A stretch of DNA of 64,000 nt. Origin: an uncultured Cytophagales bacterium. GTDB lineage: Bacteria; Bacteroidota; Bacteroidia; Cytophagales; Thermonemataceae. The position numbers were made by a program, and so were the translations under genes. The notes beneath the pieces were generated by a model that saw nothing but the letters and a program-made list of their open reading frames with translations, did not search any database and had not been told where the DNA came from. How positions within the stretch are numbered: position 1 is the stretch's first letter; every line of letters begins with the position of its first letter. Shown piece after piece: positions 16,597 through 24,650 of the stretch. The stretch lies in contig CALLAC010000001.1 in the NCBI GenBank assembly GCA_938002655.1, forward strand, positions 124,001 to 188,000, written 5' to 3'.

Positions 16597-17733
16597 GTGC
16601 GAAACTTTATTGTTCTTACCTTATTGTATGTTGTTTTTTTTAATCAAGTTTTGGCTCAAAATATTGAAAAGAAAGTGGCTTCATTAGAAAGTGAATTACT
16701 CTATTTTAGCCTAAATCACAATCAGTATGTAGCTTATACACCAGCAATCCATCAGAATAGCCAATTGTTGCATTTTTGGCTCAAACCTTCGGAATATACT
16801 GCTTACGAACTTATCTTGCATTTGCGGCAAGAGGCATATTGGTATATCAATCATAATTTACAAAAGAAACTTACTTTGGGTTGGCATCGTTTTTCATTGG
16901 ATAGTCTTGCACGCAAATATAGCTACCAGCCTATTTTTTGCACGTTATACGCACGTAAGGGGAATTTTTTGAAGGAAATAGCCATAGGGTATTTCAAAAA
17001 TGATTTTCCAAAGCCTTCTATTGAGCAAATTGATAAAAACTACACGTATGCTATTCGTAGAAATGCGGTTGTTTTACTGATTATTTTATTTTTAGGATAT
17101 GCAGTTATTCGGCAAATAGATTTCAAAATTCTGATGGGCTATTTGCAGCTGAGTAAGTTTTGGAACATTCGGCGACGAATGGATAATCCGCTTTTTCTAC
17201 GAATTTTTGCTAGCTCCAATATTCTTTTTTTACTGAATTATGCTTTTTTAGTAGCTGTATTTTTCTATTTTTTAGGATTGACCAGCCAAGAAAAGCAGAA
17301 TATGTTGCTAATAGGTAGGTACTTGGATAAAGATTTACAGGCTTTAAGCATCAAGAGTCTTGCTTGGTCTTTTGTGATTATTCTGATAGGCATACTTGCC
17401 AAATTTCTGCTTATTGGTATTGTGGCTCTGGTTCTAGGGATTTCTCGGGTTGTCAATATTCATTTTTACGAATATGTACGCATTAGTCATTTTTTTTATT
17501 TGCCTCTTACGCTTTTTGTACTTTATTTGGCTTTGCAAGTACCGTTTCGTTTGGAGTATTGGCATAATTTGTTCAAACTTCTTTTAGGAACTTTGTATGT
17601 AGTTCGTTTGATAGCTCTTGGGCTTATCATAAATAAATCGGTAGAATTTAGAAAATTAGATTTTTATTCTTATCTTTGCATCACAGAATTGTTTCCACTT
17701 CTTTTGTCTTGGAAATTGCTTTTTTTCAGTTGA
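16597..17733 (+). CDS. DUF4271 integral membrane protein
   Basis: A 378-residue protein with a signal peptide or N-terminal membrane helix, an extracytoplasmic domain of about 140 residues, and several membrane helices in the C-terminal two thirds (for example VVLLIILFLGYAVI, LNYAFLVAVFFYFLGL, LLIGIVALVLGI). The conserved HFYEYVRISHFFYLPLTLF fits DUF4271. The start is a GTG: the nearby ATG at 16592 is followed directly by TAG. DUF4271 next to hemD is a recurrent Bacteroidota arrangement. Function unknown. Confidence 0.82.
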   Translation: MRNFIVLTLLYVVFFNQVLAQNIEKKVASLESELLYFSLNHNQYVAYTPAIHQNSQLLHFWLKPSEYTAYELILHLRQEAYWYINHNLQKKLTLGWHRFSLDSLARKYSYQPIFCTLYARKGNFLKEIAIGYFKNDFPKPSIEQIDKNYTYAIRRNAVVLLIILFLGYAVIRQIDFKILMGYLQLSKFWNIRRRMDNPLFLRIFASSNILFLLNYAFLVAVFFYFLGLTSQEKQNMLLIGRYLDKDLQALSIKSLAWSFVIILIGILAKFLLIGIVALVLGISRVVNIHFYEYVRISHFFYLPLTLFVLYLALQVPFRLEYWHNLFKLLLGTLYVVRLIALGLIINKSVEFRKLDFYSYLCITELFPLLLSWKLLFFS

Positions 17734-17832
17734 AAAATTAGGGATTTAGGAGTAACAGGAGCAGAATTATCGTTGTTTGAGAGAAATGTTCTTTGCGAAA
17801 TCTTAAAAATCATAGTATAAATTTTTGAAGCA

Positions 17833-18621
17833 ATGAAAGAAATGCCATTCAAAGAAGTAAAAAATCGAATGAAGCCTGTTTCCAGCATTTTGGTTACTCA
17901 GCCTCAGCCCACAGACCCCCGATCTCCATATTTTGAGCTTGCTAAAAAATACAATTTGAAGATAGATTTTCGCTCTTTTATTGAAGTACAAAGGATTGAT
18001 ATGAAAGATTTTCGTAAGCAGAAAATCAATCCTTTGGAGTTTACGGCAGTTATTTTTACTAGTCGCAATGCAGTAGATCATTTCTTTAGCATTTGTAAAG
18101 AGCTAAAAATAGAAATGCCTCCCGAAATGAAATATTTTTGCATTTCAGAGCAAACAGCCAATTATTTACAGAAATACATTGTAGTACGCAAAAGAAAAAT
18201 CTTCACTGGTATCAAAACTGCTGAAGATTTGCTTCCTGCTATCAAAAAAAATAAAGACGAAAAGTTTTTATATCCTTGCTCTGATATTAGAAAAGACGAA
18301 CTGCCCACTTTGCTTGAAAAAAATGGCATCAATTTCACTGAATGCGTAATGTATCATACAGTAGCGGCAGACCTTTCGGATTTGGCTGATGTAAAATACG
18401 ATATTTTGGTATTCTACAGCCCTTCGGGAATTGCTTCACTTTTCAGTAATTTTCCTGACTTTGTGCAAGGAAATACACGCATTGCCGCCTTCGGCCCTAC
18501 TACTGCTAAGGCTGTGAAAGATGCAGGCTTAATATTAGACATTGAAGCTCCTTTACCCAATGCACCTTCAATGACGGGGGCATTAGAAGCCTACATCAGA
18601 CTTGCCAATAAGGTAAAATAA
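17833..18621 (+). CDS. hemD: Uroporphyrinogen-III synthase
   Basis: A 262-residue enzyme that closes hydroxymethylbilane to uroporphyrinogen III in haem synthesis. The family is poorly conserved, but several marks are visible: SSILVTQPQP at the start, FTAVIFTSRNAVDHFF (the IFTS-NAV block), FLYPCSDIRKDELPTLL, and near the C-terminus YDILVFYSPSGIASLF and AAFGPTTAKAVKDAG. It follows the DUF4271 gene by 99 bases on the same strand. Start chosen at MKEMPFKEVKNRMKPV as the first in-frame ATG. Confidence 0.9.
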   Translation: MKEMPFKEVKNRMKPVSSILVTQPQPTDPRSPYFELAKKYNLKIDFRSFIEVQRIDMKDFRKQKINPLEFTAVIFTSRNAVDHFFSICKELKIEMPPEMKYFCISEQTANYLQKYIVVRKRKIFTGIKTAEDLLPAIKKNKDEKFLYPCSDIRKDELPTLLEKNGINFTECVMYHTVAADLSDLADVKYDILVFYSPSGIASLFSNFPDFVQGNTRIAAFGPTTAKAVKDAGLILDIEAPLPNAPSMTGALEAYIRLANKVK

Positions 18622-18638
18622 AAAATGTTAGAAAAAAA

Positions 18639-18674
18639 TTTGCATTTTATTTTTGATTTTACATAAATTGCAAA
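18639..18674. repeat. Inverted repeat between hemD and porP
   Basis: The 12-base arms TTTGCATTTTAT (18639-18650) and ATAAATTGCAAA (18663-18674) pair with one mismatch around a 12-base loop, 27 bases before the porP start. Without a T run it is a poor terminator. It may be an operator or a leader hairpin. Confidence 0.45.
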
Positions 18675-18700
18675 ATAAAATTCTAAATCACAAATAATAG

Positions 18701-19699
18701 ATGAAAAAAGAATTTACATACGCTCTATTTTTACAATTTGCTCTGTTGGTAGTAGTACGCCTGGGATATGCTCAGCAAGATGCCCAATTCAGTCAATATA
18801 TGTTCAATCCATTTTATTACAACCCTGCCGTAGCAGGTGCTGATGGAAAGACAAATTTTTTCTTGACGCACAGAACACAATGGCTCGGATATTCAGCTTC
18901 TTTTGATGATGGAGGCTCTCCACAAACGCAGATGTTCAGTGCAATGTCTCCTTTTGTTTTCATACCTAATACGGGCATAGGTTTGCATGTAATAAGAGAT
19001 GTGAGAGGTCCACTTACTAGTTTAGAAGCTCAGTTTTCTGCCAATTATTATTTTAGCCTCTTTGAAGATAAAGGTAAACTTTCGGTAGGAGTGAGAGGAG
19101 GAGTATATAGCCAAACTGTTGATGGTAATAAGTTCCGTTTTGTAGATGCTAACGATGCTATTGCCCAATACTGGATTGGTAGAAGAGAAACAGCTCTTAA
19201 ACCTGATTTGGCTTTTGGGCTTTGGTACAATCAAGAAGATTTTTACGTAGGGCTTGCAGGCAATCACCTTTTAGGTTCACGAATTAGTTTCGGTTTAGAT
19301 AACCTGATAGATAACGCTCTTGCCCGCAATTTATATGTGACAGGCGGATACAATTATCCGTTTGATGACCAATGGCTGATTCAGCCTTCGGTAATGATTA
19401 AAACTATTCCCGAAGCTACACTTAAAACCACCTCTATTGAAGTTTCGGTGCTAGGTACTTACAATCAAAAATTCTGGGGAGGGCTTTCTTTCCGTCAATC
19501 CGATGCTCTGATTGCTATGATTGGAATGTATCCTCTGAAAGATAATAGTATGAGGATAGGATATGCCTTTGATTATACTATTTCAGGTAGGCAAGGTAAA
19601 GCTCCTACTTCACACGAAGTGTTTTTGAATTATGGTTTGGTGTGGAAAAGATATGGAAAACCTACCCCCGAAACCCCAAGACACGGAACAAGGTACTAA
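18701..19699 (+). CDS. PorP/SprF family type IX secretion system membrane protein
   Basis: A 332-residue outer-membrane protein with signal peptide (residues 1-24, ending GYAQQ). The conserved opening DAQFSQYMFNPFYYNPAVAGA and HRTQWLGY define the PorP/SprF family. Position directly before gldKLMN supports the T9SS role, matching the porP-porK-L-M-N order known from Porphyromonas gingivalis. These proteins partner with the translocon or with specific surface substrates such as SprB. The C-terminus extends past the usual final strand by a short polar tail (PTPETPRHGTRY). Confidence 0.93.
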   Translation: MKKEFTYALFLQFALLVVVRLGYAQQDAQFSQYMFNPFYYNPAVAGADGKTNFFLTHRTQWLGYSASFDDGGSPQTQMFSAMSPFVFIPNTGIGLHVIRDVRGPLTSLEAQFSANYYFSLFEDKGKLSVGVRGGVYSQTVDGNKFRFVDANDAIAQYWIGRRETALKPDLAFGLWYNQEDFYVGLAGNHLLGSRISFGLDNLIDNALARNLYVTGGYNYPFDDQWLIQPSVMIKTIPEATLKTTSIEVSVLGTYNQKFWGGLSFRQSDALIAMIGMYPLKDNSMRIGYAFDYTISGRQGKAPTSHEVFLNYGLVWKRYGKPTPETPRHGTRY

Positions 19700-19716
19700 C
19701 ATAATGTAAAAAAATT

Positions 19717-19730
19717 GTAAAATTTTTTAC
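19717..19730. promoter_or_regulatory. Short inverted repeat shared with the porV promoter
   Basis: GTAAAATTTTTTAC: 6-base arms GTAAAA and TTTTAC around two T. It lies just upstream of the gldK palindrome. The identical 14-mer is at 37187-37200 before porV, with a one-base-spacer form at 37157-37169. Shared regulation of T9SS genes is inferred. Confidence 0.4.
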
Positions 19731-19750
19731 TTGATATTACGTAATATCAA
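19731..19750. promoter_or_regulatory. Perfect 20-bp palindrome, candidate operator of gldKLMN
   Basis: TTGATATTAC at 19731-19740 is followed directly by its reverse complement GTAATATCAA at 19741-19750. The centre falls on the expected -33 position for the -7 box at 19760-19767. A dimeric regulator bound here would cover the sigma-factor contact. No regulator gene lies next to it. Confidence 0.6.
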
Positions 19751-19759
19751 AATTAGCAT

Positions 19760-19767
19760 TATATTTG
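19760..19767 (+). promoter_or_regulatory. -7 promoter box of gldK
   Basis: TATATTTG matches the Bacteroidota -7 consensus TAnnTTTG, 37 bases before the gldK ATG. The base group at the usual -33 distance is TTAC, inside the palindrome, not TTTG. So the promoter may need an activator or be controlled through the palindrome. Confidence 0.6.
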
Positions 19768-19804
19768 CACTGAAAACTCTCAAAATTTAAAAAGCAAAGG
19801 TGTT

Positions 19805-21028
19805 ATGAATAACTTAAATTTCTGCAAGGTTTGGCTAACCTCGCTCATGATAGGAAGTGTGTTTCTGCAAGCTTGTGGCTTGCTTGGAGGTGGCAAAAAA
19901 AACATAATGAAAAGCAAAGATCTCAACGACCGCATCATCAAATCCAAAGGCGAAATATATCGTTTTGATGTTGTAAGACCCGGCTGGGACCAGTATGTAC
20001 CTCAGAGTATGGTCGTTATTCCTGCGGGTACTTTCCACATGGGGCAAGCTGATGAAGATGTACCCCATACACAAATCAACTACAACAAGCAAATTACAAT
20101 TAGTGCCTTCTTTATGGATGAAACGGAGGTTACTAACAACCAATATCGCCTCTTTACAGAAGTAATGACTGCCTATGCATATAAAGGTGCTAATGAGAGA
20201 GTGCAGTTAGACCCTGACTATGAACTCAACGTAATGAGGTGGGTGAGCTTAAACTACGATCAATCTAAAAATAATGCTATGGATACTAACTTCTTGAATA
20301 AAATTCTCCCCGATACGCTTCGTTGGTCTAATGAATATGCTCATCACATGGGCGACCCTATGATGGAGTATTATTTTATGCACCCTGCTTTTGATGATTA
20401 CCCTGTGGTAGGCGTAAAATGGACAGCGGCTCAGACCTTCTGTGTGTGGCGTACAATGCATCTAGAATTTCATAGAGCTCAACAAGGATTACCTACAAAT
20501 CCGCGTTTTCGATTGCCTACCGAAGCAGAGTGGGAATATGCCGCAAGAGGTGGCAGAAATCTTGCCAAATACCCTTGGGGCAACCCTTATGTGCGTAATA
20601 CATTAGGTTGTATGCTTGCCAATTTCAAGCCAGGTAGAGGTAACTACTATGACGATGGTTTTGCTTACACGGCTCCGGTAGCTTCGTATTTTGCTAACGA
20701 CTGGGGGCTATACGATATGGCAGGAAACGTTGCTGAATGGTGCCAAGATGCTTACTATGAAGCCTCTGTACCTATCGTTTGGGATATGAACCCCGTTTTT
20801 GACCCCCAAGTCAAAAAAGGTGATGCCAACAGTATTGGATATAGTAATCTGAGTGCCTATCCTCGTCGTGTAGTAAGAGGTGGTTCTTGGAAAGATATTG
20901 CCTATTATCTTGAAACAGGTACACGTACCTACCAACATTTTGACTCAACTTCTACCTCCATTGGTTTCCGTTGTGCAATGACTTATCTTGGTCGTTCCTC
21001 TGGCAACGAAATCAAAAGAGTACGATAA
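19805..21028 (+). CDS. gldK: GldK/PorK, T9SS ring lipoprotein
   Basis: A 407-residue lipoprotein (lipobox LQAC, Cys24) with a formylglycine-generating-enzyme-like fold: MVVIPAGTFHMGQADED, FFMDETEVTNNQYRLF, FRLPTEAEWEYAARGG and GSWKD...GFRCAM. In the T9SS, GldK/PorK forms a large ring with GldN/PorN attached to the outer membrane from the periplasmic side; it is not known to act as an enzyme. First gene of gldKLMN, behind its own promoter and palindrome. Confidence 0.97.
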   Translation: MNNLNFCKVWLTSLMIGSVFLQACGLLGGGKKNIMKSKDLNDRIIKSKGEIYRFDVVRPGWDQYVPQSMVVIPAGTFHMGQADEDVPHTQINYNKQITISAFFMDETEVTNNQYRLFTEVMTAYAYKGANERVQLDPDYELNVMRWVSLNYDQSKNNAMDTNFLNKILPDTLRWSNEYAHHMGDPMMEYYFMHPAFDDYPVVGVKWTAAQTFCVWRTMHLEFHRAQQGLPTNPRFRLPTEAEWEYAARGGRNLAKYPWGNPYVRNTLGCMLANFKPGRGNYYDDGFAYTAPVASYFANDWGLYDMAGNVAEWCQDAYYEASVPIVWDMNPVFDPQVKKGDANSIGYSNLSAYPRRVVRGGSWKDIAYYLETGTRTYQHFDSTSTSIGFRCAMTYLGRSSGNEIKRVR

Positions 21029-21084
21029 AAAACCTAAAAATCCTAAATCTTGTATTGTTTTCTTAACCTTAAATTTTTACTAAA

Positions 21085-21891
21085 ATGGCTTACAAAGTTC
21101 TTAGTGCAAAAGAAAAATTTTATACCTACGTTGTTCCTAAAATTGTAGGTGTGGGTGCTTCTATTGTTATTTTGGGTGCATTGTTCAAACTGATGCACTG
21201 GCCTGGTGCTGCTTTTATGCTGATTGCTGGCTTGGGTACTGAAGCTGTGATTTTTTTCTTGTATGCATTTATGCCCATTGAACCACCTAAAACTGACCCC
21301 GATTGGGATAAAATGATACAATCTTTGGCTGGTTTAGGAGGAGGAGCTCAAAAAGATGAAAAAGTAGTTGCCAAACTTGCCGCTCTTGAAGCTCAAATAG
21401 CCAATACTATTACCCCTGATGCTGTTAATAATTTTGGTAACGGTATGAAACAACTCTCTGATAGCGTAAGTAAAATGACTGCTATTGGTGATGCTTCTGT
21501 TGCCACTGCTGAATATGCTAAAAATGTAAAATTAGCTACGAATACGCTCACTGAAATGAATAAAAATTTGGCCGCTTCGATAGGAGCAGTAGGTGAACTT
21601 ACCAAGGCATCTACTGATGCGAAAGCCTACCATCAACAAATTCAAACCCTTACTAAAACTCTAAGCTCTTTGAATGCCGCCTATGAAATGGAACTACAAG
21701 ATAGTAAAAAGTTCAGTGAGGCTTTGAGTAAATATTATGGAGGTATGACTAAACTCATCGAGGGAGTAGTAGAGACTGCCAAAGATGCAGAAGGATTAAA
21801 AGTACAACTATCAAGTCTAACTTCTAATCTTACTGCTCTCAATAAAGTGTATGGAGCTATGCTTACTGCTATGAAAGGAGCACAGGCCTAA
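21085..21891 (+). CDS. gldL: GldL/PorL, T9SS motor membrane protein
   Basis: A 268-residue inner-membrane protein with two N-terminal helices (about 20-36 and 42-62). With GldM it forms the proton-driven rotary motor of the T9SS. Lys35 (GALFKLMHWPG) and Glu53 (GLGTEAVIFF) align with the functionally important Lys27 and Glu49 of Flavobacterium johnsoniae GldL; the loop between is shorter here. The long cytoplasmic C-terminal part is helical and rich in Ser, Thr, Ala and Lys, likely coiled coil. It lies 56 bases after gldK. Confidence 0.96.
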   Translation: MAYKVLSAKEKFYTYVVPKIVGVGASIVILGALFKLMHWPGAAFMLIAGLGTEAVIFFLYAFMPIEPPKTDPDWDKMIQSLAGLGGGAQKDEKVVAKLAALEAQIANTITPDAVNNFGNGMKQLSDSVSKMTAIGDASVATAEYAKNVKLATNTLTEMNKNLAASIGAVGELTKASTDAKAYHQQIQTLTKTLSSLNAAYEMELQDSKKFSEALSKYYGGMTKLIEGVVETAKDAEGLKVQLSSLTSNLTALNKVYGAMLTAMKGAQA

Positions 21892-21908
21892 AATCTACTA
21901 TATTTCAA

Positions 21909-21938
21909 ACCTACAAAGCCTAATGGTGTTTTGTAGGT
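21909..21938 (+). other. Intercistronic hairpin between gldL and gldM
   Basis: The 9-bp arms ACCTACAAA (21909-21917) and TTTGTAGGT (21930-21938) enclose a 12-base loop in the 108-base gldL-gldM gap. No T run follows, so it is not a strong terminator. It could protect the upstream message or tune gldL:gldM output (the motor has five GldL to two GldM). Confidence 0.5.
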
Positions 21939-21999
21939 CTTCATAACACACAATTTTAATGCAATAAACTTTGAACTAAAACCAATAAATCTAAACATT

Positions 22000-23580
22000 A
22001 TGGCAGGACCTAAAGAAAGCCCAAGGCAACAGATGATTAACCTGATGTACTTGGTACTTACCGCCTTACTTGCTTTACAGGTGAGTTCATCAATTATTGA
22101 TAAATTTCTGTATATCAAACGCTCATTAGACGCTAGTGCCGAAGATACCGAAGCTGATATTGTCGAGTACATTAAAGGCTTCAAAGAAGATGCGGAAAAA
22201 GAGAAAATGACAGAAACCGAAGAATACAAAAAGAAACTTGCCGCTATTGAGCAAGTGAGAAGTATGACTAAAACGAAACTTGAGATTTTGAGTAAAATAG
22301 AGAATGATATCATAGATAAAGCAGGAGGTGGACGCGACGAGAACGGTAAAATTAAAAACGCCGGTGGTGGTGAAACACAAATTGAAGAATTGATGCTCGG
22401 ACCTGCTAATAGCAAATCTGGTGAAGGATACAGACTGCAAAGAGAAATGAATTTGTATGCCCAAGAGCTTGGTAAGATAGTAGCTGGTTTCAAAAAAGAT
22501 ATTAAACCAGAAGTTGCTTTCCCTGCTTTATGTTTGGATAATAAAGATAGAAAAGACCTTGTAAAGCTAAAAGGTAACGAAGAAGAAATTAATAAAGACT
22601 ATGCTCAGGCTAGTTTCCAAGCTACTCCTGTTGCAGCGGCTTTGGCTGTGCTTGCTCATTTGCGTACCGAAGTAAAGCGTTATGAAGATAATGCTATCAA
22701 AATCATTGGTGCGAAAGTAATTCCTCCTACTCCTGACGTATTTTCTGCACAAATTGCTTTGGAATCTGCTGTGGTTGCACAAGGGCAAAAAATTAAAGGT
22801 AAAATGTTTATTATTGCCTCAAGCTCAAAGTTGGATATGCAACCTAAATTTGAAGTTACAGGACTTAAAGAAGTAAAAGGTGGTGTAGCAGAAATAGAAT
22901 TTACTCCTTCAGGAAATGGAGTTATCAAAGGTAAAGTAACAGCTATTCTCAATGGTAAAGAAACCGTGCTTGAAACAGAACCCGTTGAGTATAAAGTTGC
23001 CAAGCCCAATATCATAGTAGATAATCCACAAGCTCGTCCTGTTGTTTATGAAGAATGTTATCATAAATTTAACGTATCTTGTCCTGAAATTGGTGCTTCA
23101 TTTGCTCCTAACTTTTCAGCAACCAATGCACAAATAGTAGAACGTTCTTCTAACTCTGTTGCATTTATTCCTAGTAAAGGAGCAAAAACAGTAGACCTAA
23201 CCGTACAAGGGAACGGCTTGAAAGATGTTAAGCAATTTAATGTTCGTAAAGTACCTTCCCCTGAACCTGTGATGGTTATCGGAGGAGTAGAAGTGCCTGC
23301 AGAAAAGGGAGTGAAAGCCAGGATTCCATTTACTTTTAAAATCAGACCAAATGAAGAGTTTGCCAGTATTTTGCCTAATGAAGCTCGTTATGAGTATCAA
23401 ATTAATAGGATAAAACTTGTAAAAGGTACACAAGAACTTGCTGGTGATATCAATTCACTTGCATCAAAATCAGAACCAGGAACTCGTTATGAAGTATCAT
23501 TATCAGTTTACAGAATAAATTCAAGAGGGCAACGTGTACTTGCTACCGTGAAAGATCCCGTGATTATTCCTGTAAGATAA
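22000..23580 (+). CDS. gldM: GldM/PorM, T9SS motor and periplasmic shaft
   Basis: A 526-residue protein anchored by one N-terminal helix (about 14-32, MINLMYLVLTALLALQVSSS) with a short cytoplasmic start MAGPKESPRQQ, strongly conserved in GldM. The periplasmic part begins helical and continues in beta-rich domains (D2-D4), which transmit motor rotation to the GldK/GldN ring. Length is typical. It follows gldL after a hairpin-bearing gap and precedes gldN by 21 bases. Confidence 0.97.
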   Translation: MAGPKESPRQQMINLMYLVLTALLALQVSSSIIDKFLYIKRSLDASAEDTEADIVEYIKGFKEDAEKEKMTETEEYKKKLAAIEQVRSMTKTKLEILSKIENDIIDKAGGGRDENGKIKNAGGGETQIEELMLGPANSKSGEGYRLQREMNLYAQELGKIVAGFKKDIKPEVAFPALCLDNKDRKDLVKLKGNEEEINKDYAQASFQATPVAAALAVLAHLRTEVKRYEDNAIKIIGAKVIPPTPDVFSAQIALESAVVAQGQKIKGKMFIIASSSKLDMQPKFEVTGLKEVKGGVAEIEFTPSGNGVIKGKVTAILNGKETVLETEPVEYKVAKPNIIVDNPQARPVVYEECYHKFNVSCPEIGASFAPNFSATNAQIVERSSNSVAFIPSKGAKTVDLTVQGNGLKDVKQFNVRKVPSPEPVMVIGGVEVPAEKGVKARIPFTFKIRPNEEFASILPNEARYEYQINRIKLVKGTQELAGDINSLASKSEPGTRYEVSLSVYRINSRGQRVLATVKDPVIIPVR

Positions 23581-23601
23581 CTTTAAAATCAAAATATAAT
23601 T

Positions 23602-24504
23602 ATGAAAAAGTGTGTGTATGTGCTAATAGCTTTGTATTTTACTACAAATCTTGTAGTTGCCCAATTTGGATACAACCCTAATGTAGTAAATCCTATCTTG
23701 GAAGATGATATCATGTTCAGAAAGATAGTCATCAGAAAACTGAATTTCAAGGAAAAGCAAAATAGAGGCTTTGCTCCTGATATAGATGACTATAACTTCT
23801 TGTATCAACTGTATTTGGCTATCTCTGGTGAAGCAGAAGTAAAGCCTATAGGTTTGTCTATTACGCCTTACTCAACAGGTCTTAATATACTTTCTTTGGG
23901 TAGGGTATCTGAAGAAAAAAAGATTAAATTGCCTGCCGCTGACCTCCAAAGAATTAAAGAGGAGTATAAAAACAATTTTGACGATGCGAACCAAAAGTAT
24001 GGGAAAGAAGTTGACCCGAGCGTTTTTGGCTGCATAGAGTCTATTACAGACCCACAATCAGGGGTTACTGTAAATGCTCTTCAACCTTATGGAAGAGAAA
24101 ATATTGCATCTCTTGAAATTGTAGAGGAAGTAGTTTTTGATAAAAGACGCTCTCGAATGTATATCAATATTATCGCTTTTCATTTGCTTGCAGTGTGTCC
24201 TGATGGCGAAAAATCTATTGCAGTTGTAAAGTATAAGGAAGTGGATAGGTATTTTAGGGCTTTGTATCAGGAGTCTAACCAGCGGCTTGGCAGATGGTAT
24301 AATCCTAAAAATGAACGTAGACATATGTGTATCATGGATGCTTTTGAGCTACGTTTATTTTCATCAAGAATTAAACAAATTTCCAACCCTGAAAATAAGG
24401 AACTTTCGGAGATCGTCAATAACAACATCATTGAAGAACTCTACAAAGCTCAGGAGGCAGAAATGGAGTTGATGGAATTTGAGCATAATTTGTGGGAGTT
24501 TTAA
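23602..24504 (+). CDS. gldN: GldN/PorN, T9SS ring protein
   Basis: A 300-residue periplasmic protein with a signal peptide (about 1-20, ending VVAQF). It has the GldN core: NPILEDDIMFRKIVIRKLNFKEKQN, the mid-domain IVEEVVFDKRRSRMYI and the C-terminal IMDAFELRLFSSRIKQ. GldN binds GldK to make the outer-membrane-linked ring and contacts the GldM shaft. It is the last gene of the operon, followed by a GC-rich hairpin. Confidence 0.96.
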   Translation: MKKCVYVLIALYFTTNLVVAQFGYNPNVVNPILEDDIMFRKIVIRKLNFKEKQNRGFAPDIDDYNFLYQLYLAISGEAEVKPIGLSITPYSTGLNILSLGRVSEEKKIKLPAADLQRIKEEYKNNFDDANQKYGKEVDPSVFGCIESITDPQSGVTVNALQPYGRENIASLEIVEEVVFDKRRSRMYINIIAFHLLAVCPDGEKSIAVVKYKEVDRYFRALYQESNQRLGRWYNPKNERRHMCIMDAFELRLFSSRIKQISNPENKELSEIVNNNIIEELYKAQEAEMELMEFEHNLWEF

Positions 24505-24515
24505 AATTAGCTCAA

Positions 24516-24536
24516 CCCCCTCTTCAAGAGAGGGGG
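24516..24536 (+). terminator. GC-rich hairpin after gldN
   Basis: Arms CCCCCTCT (24516-24523) and AGAGGGGG (24529-24536) with a 5-base loop, 12 bases past the gldN stop. It is much more GC-rich than its surroundings and lacks a T run, so it may act as a 3' end stabiliser or factor-dependent terminator, or be a dispersed element. Confidence 0.5.
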
Positions 24537-24603
24537 GATTGAAAGGTATAAGGCTAAAACTTCTACAAGGTTAGTCTTTGCATAGAGAAGGGCAGAAACG
24601 ATA

Positions 24604-24644
24604 CAAAAAACACAACGACCTCATTATCTTACTGTGAGGTCGTT
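24604..24644 (-). terminator. Intrinsic terminator of the Fe-alcohol dehydrogenase gene
   Basis: Perfect 10-bp arms AACGACCTCA (24614-24623) and TGAGGTCGTT (24635-24644). On the minus strand they are followed by GTGTTTTTTG. The hairpin lies 6 bases past the stop of the gene ending at 24651. Confidence 0.8.
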
Positions 24645-24650
24645 ATATCT

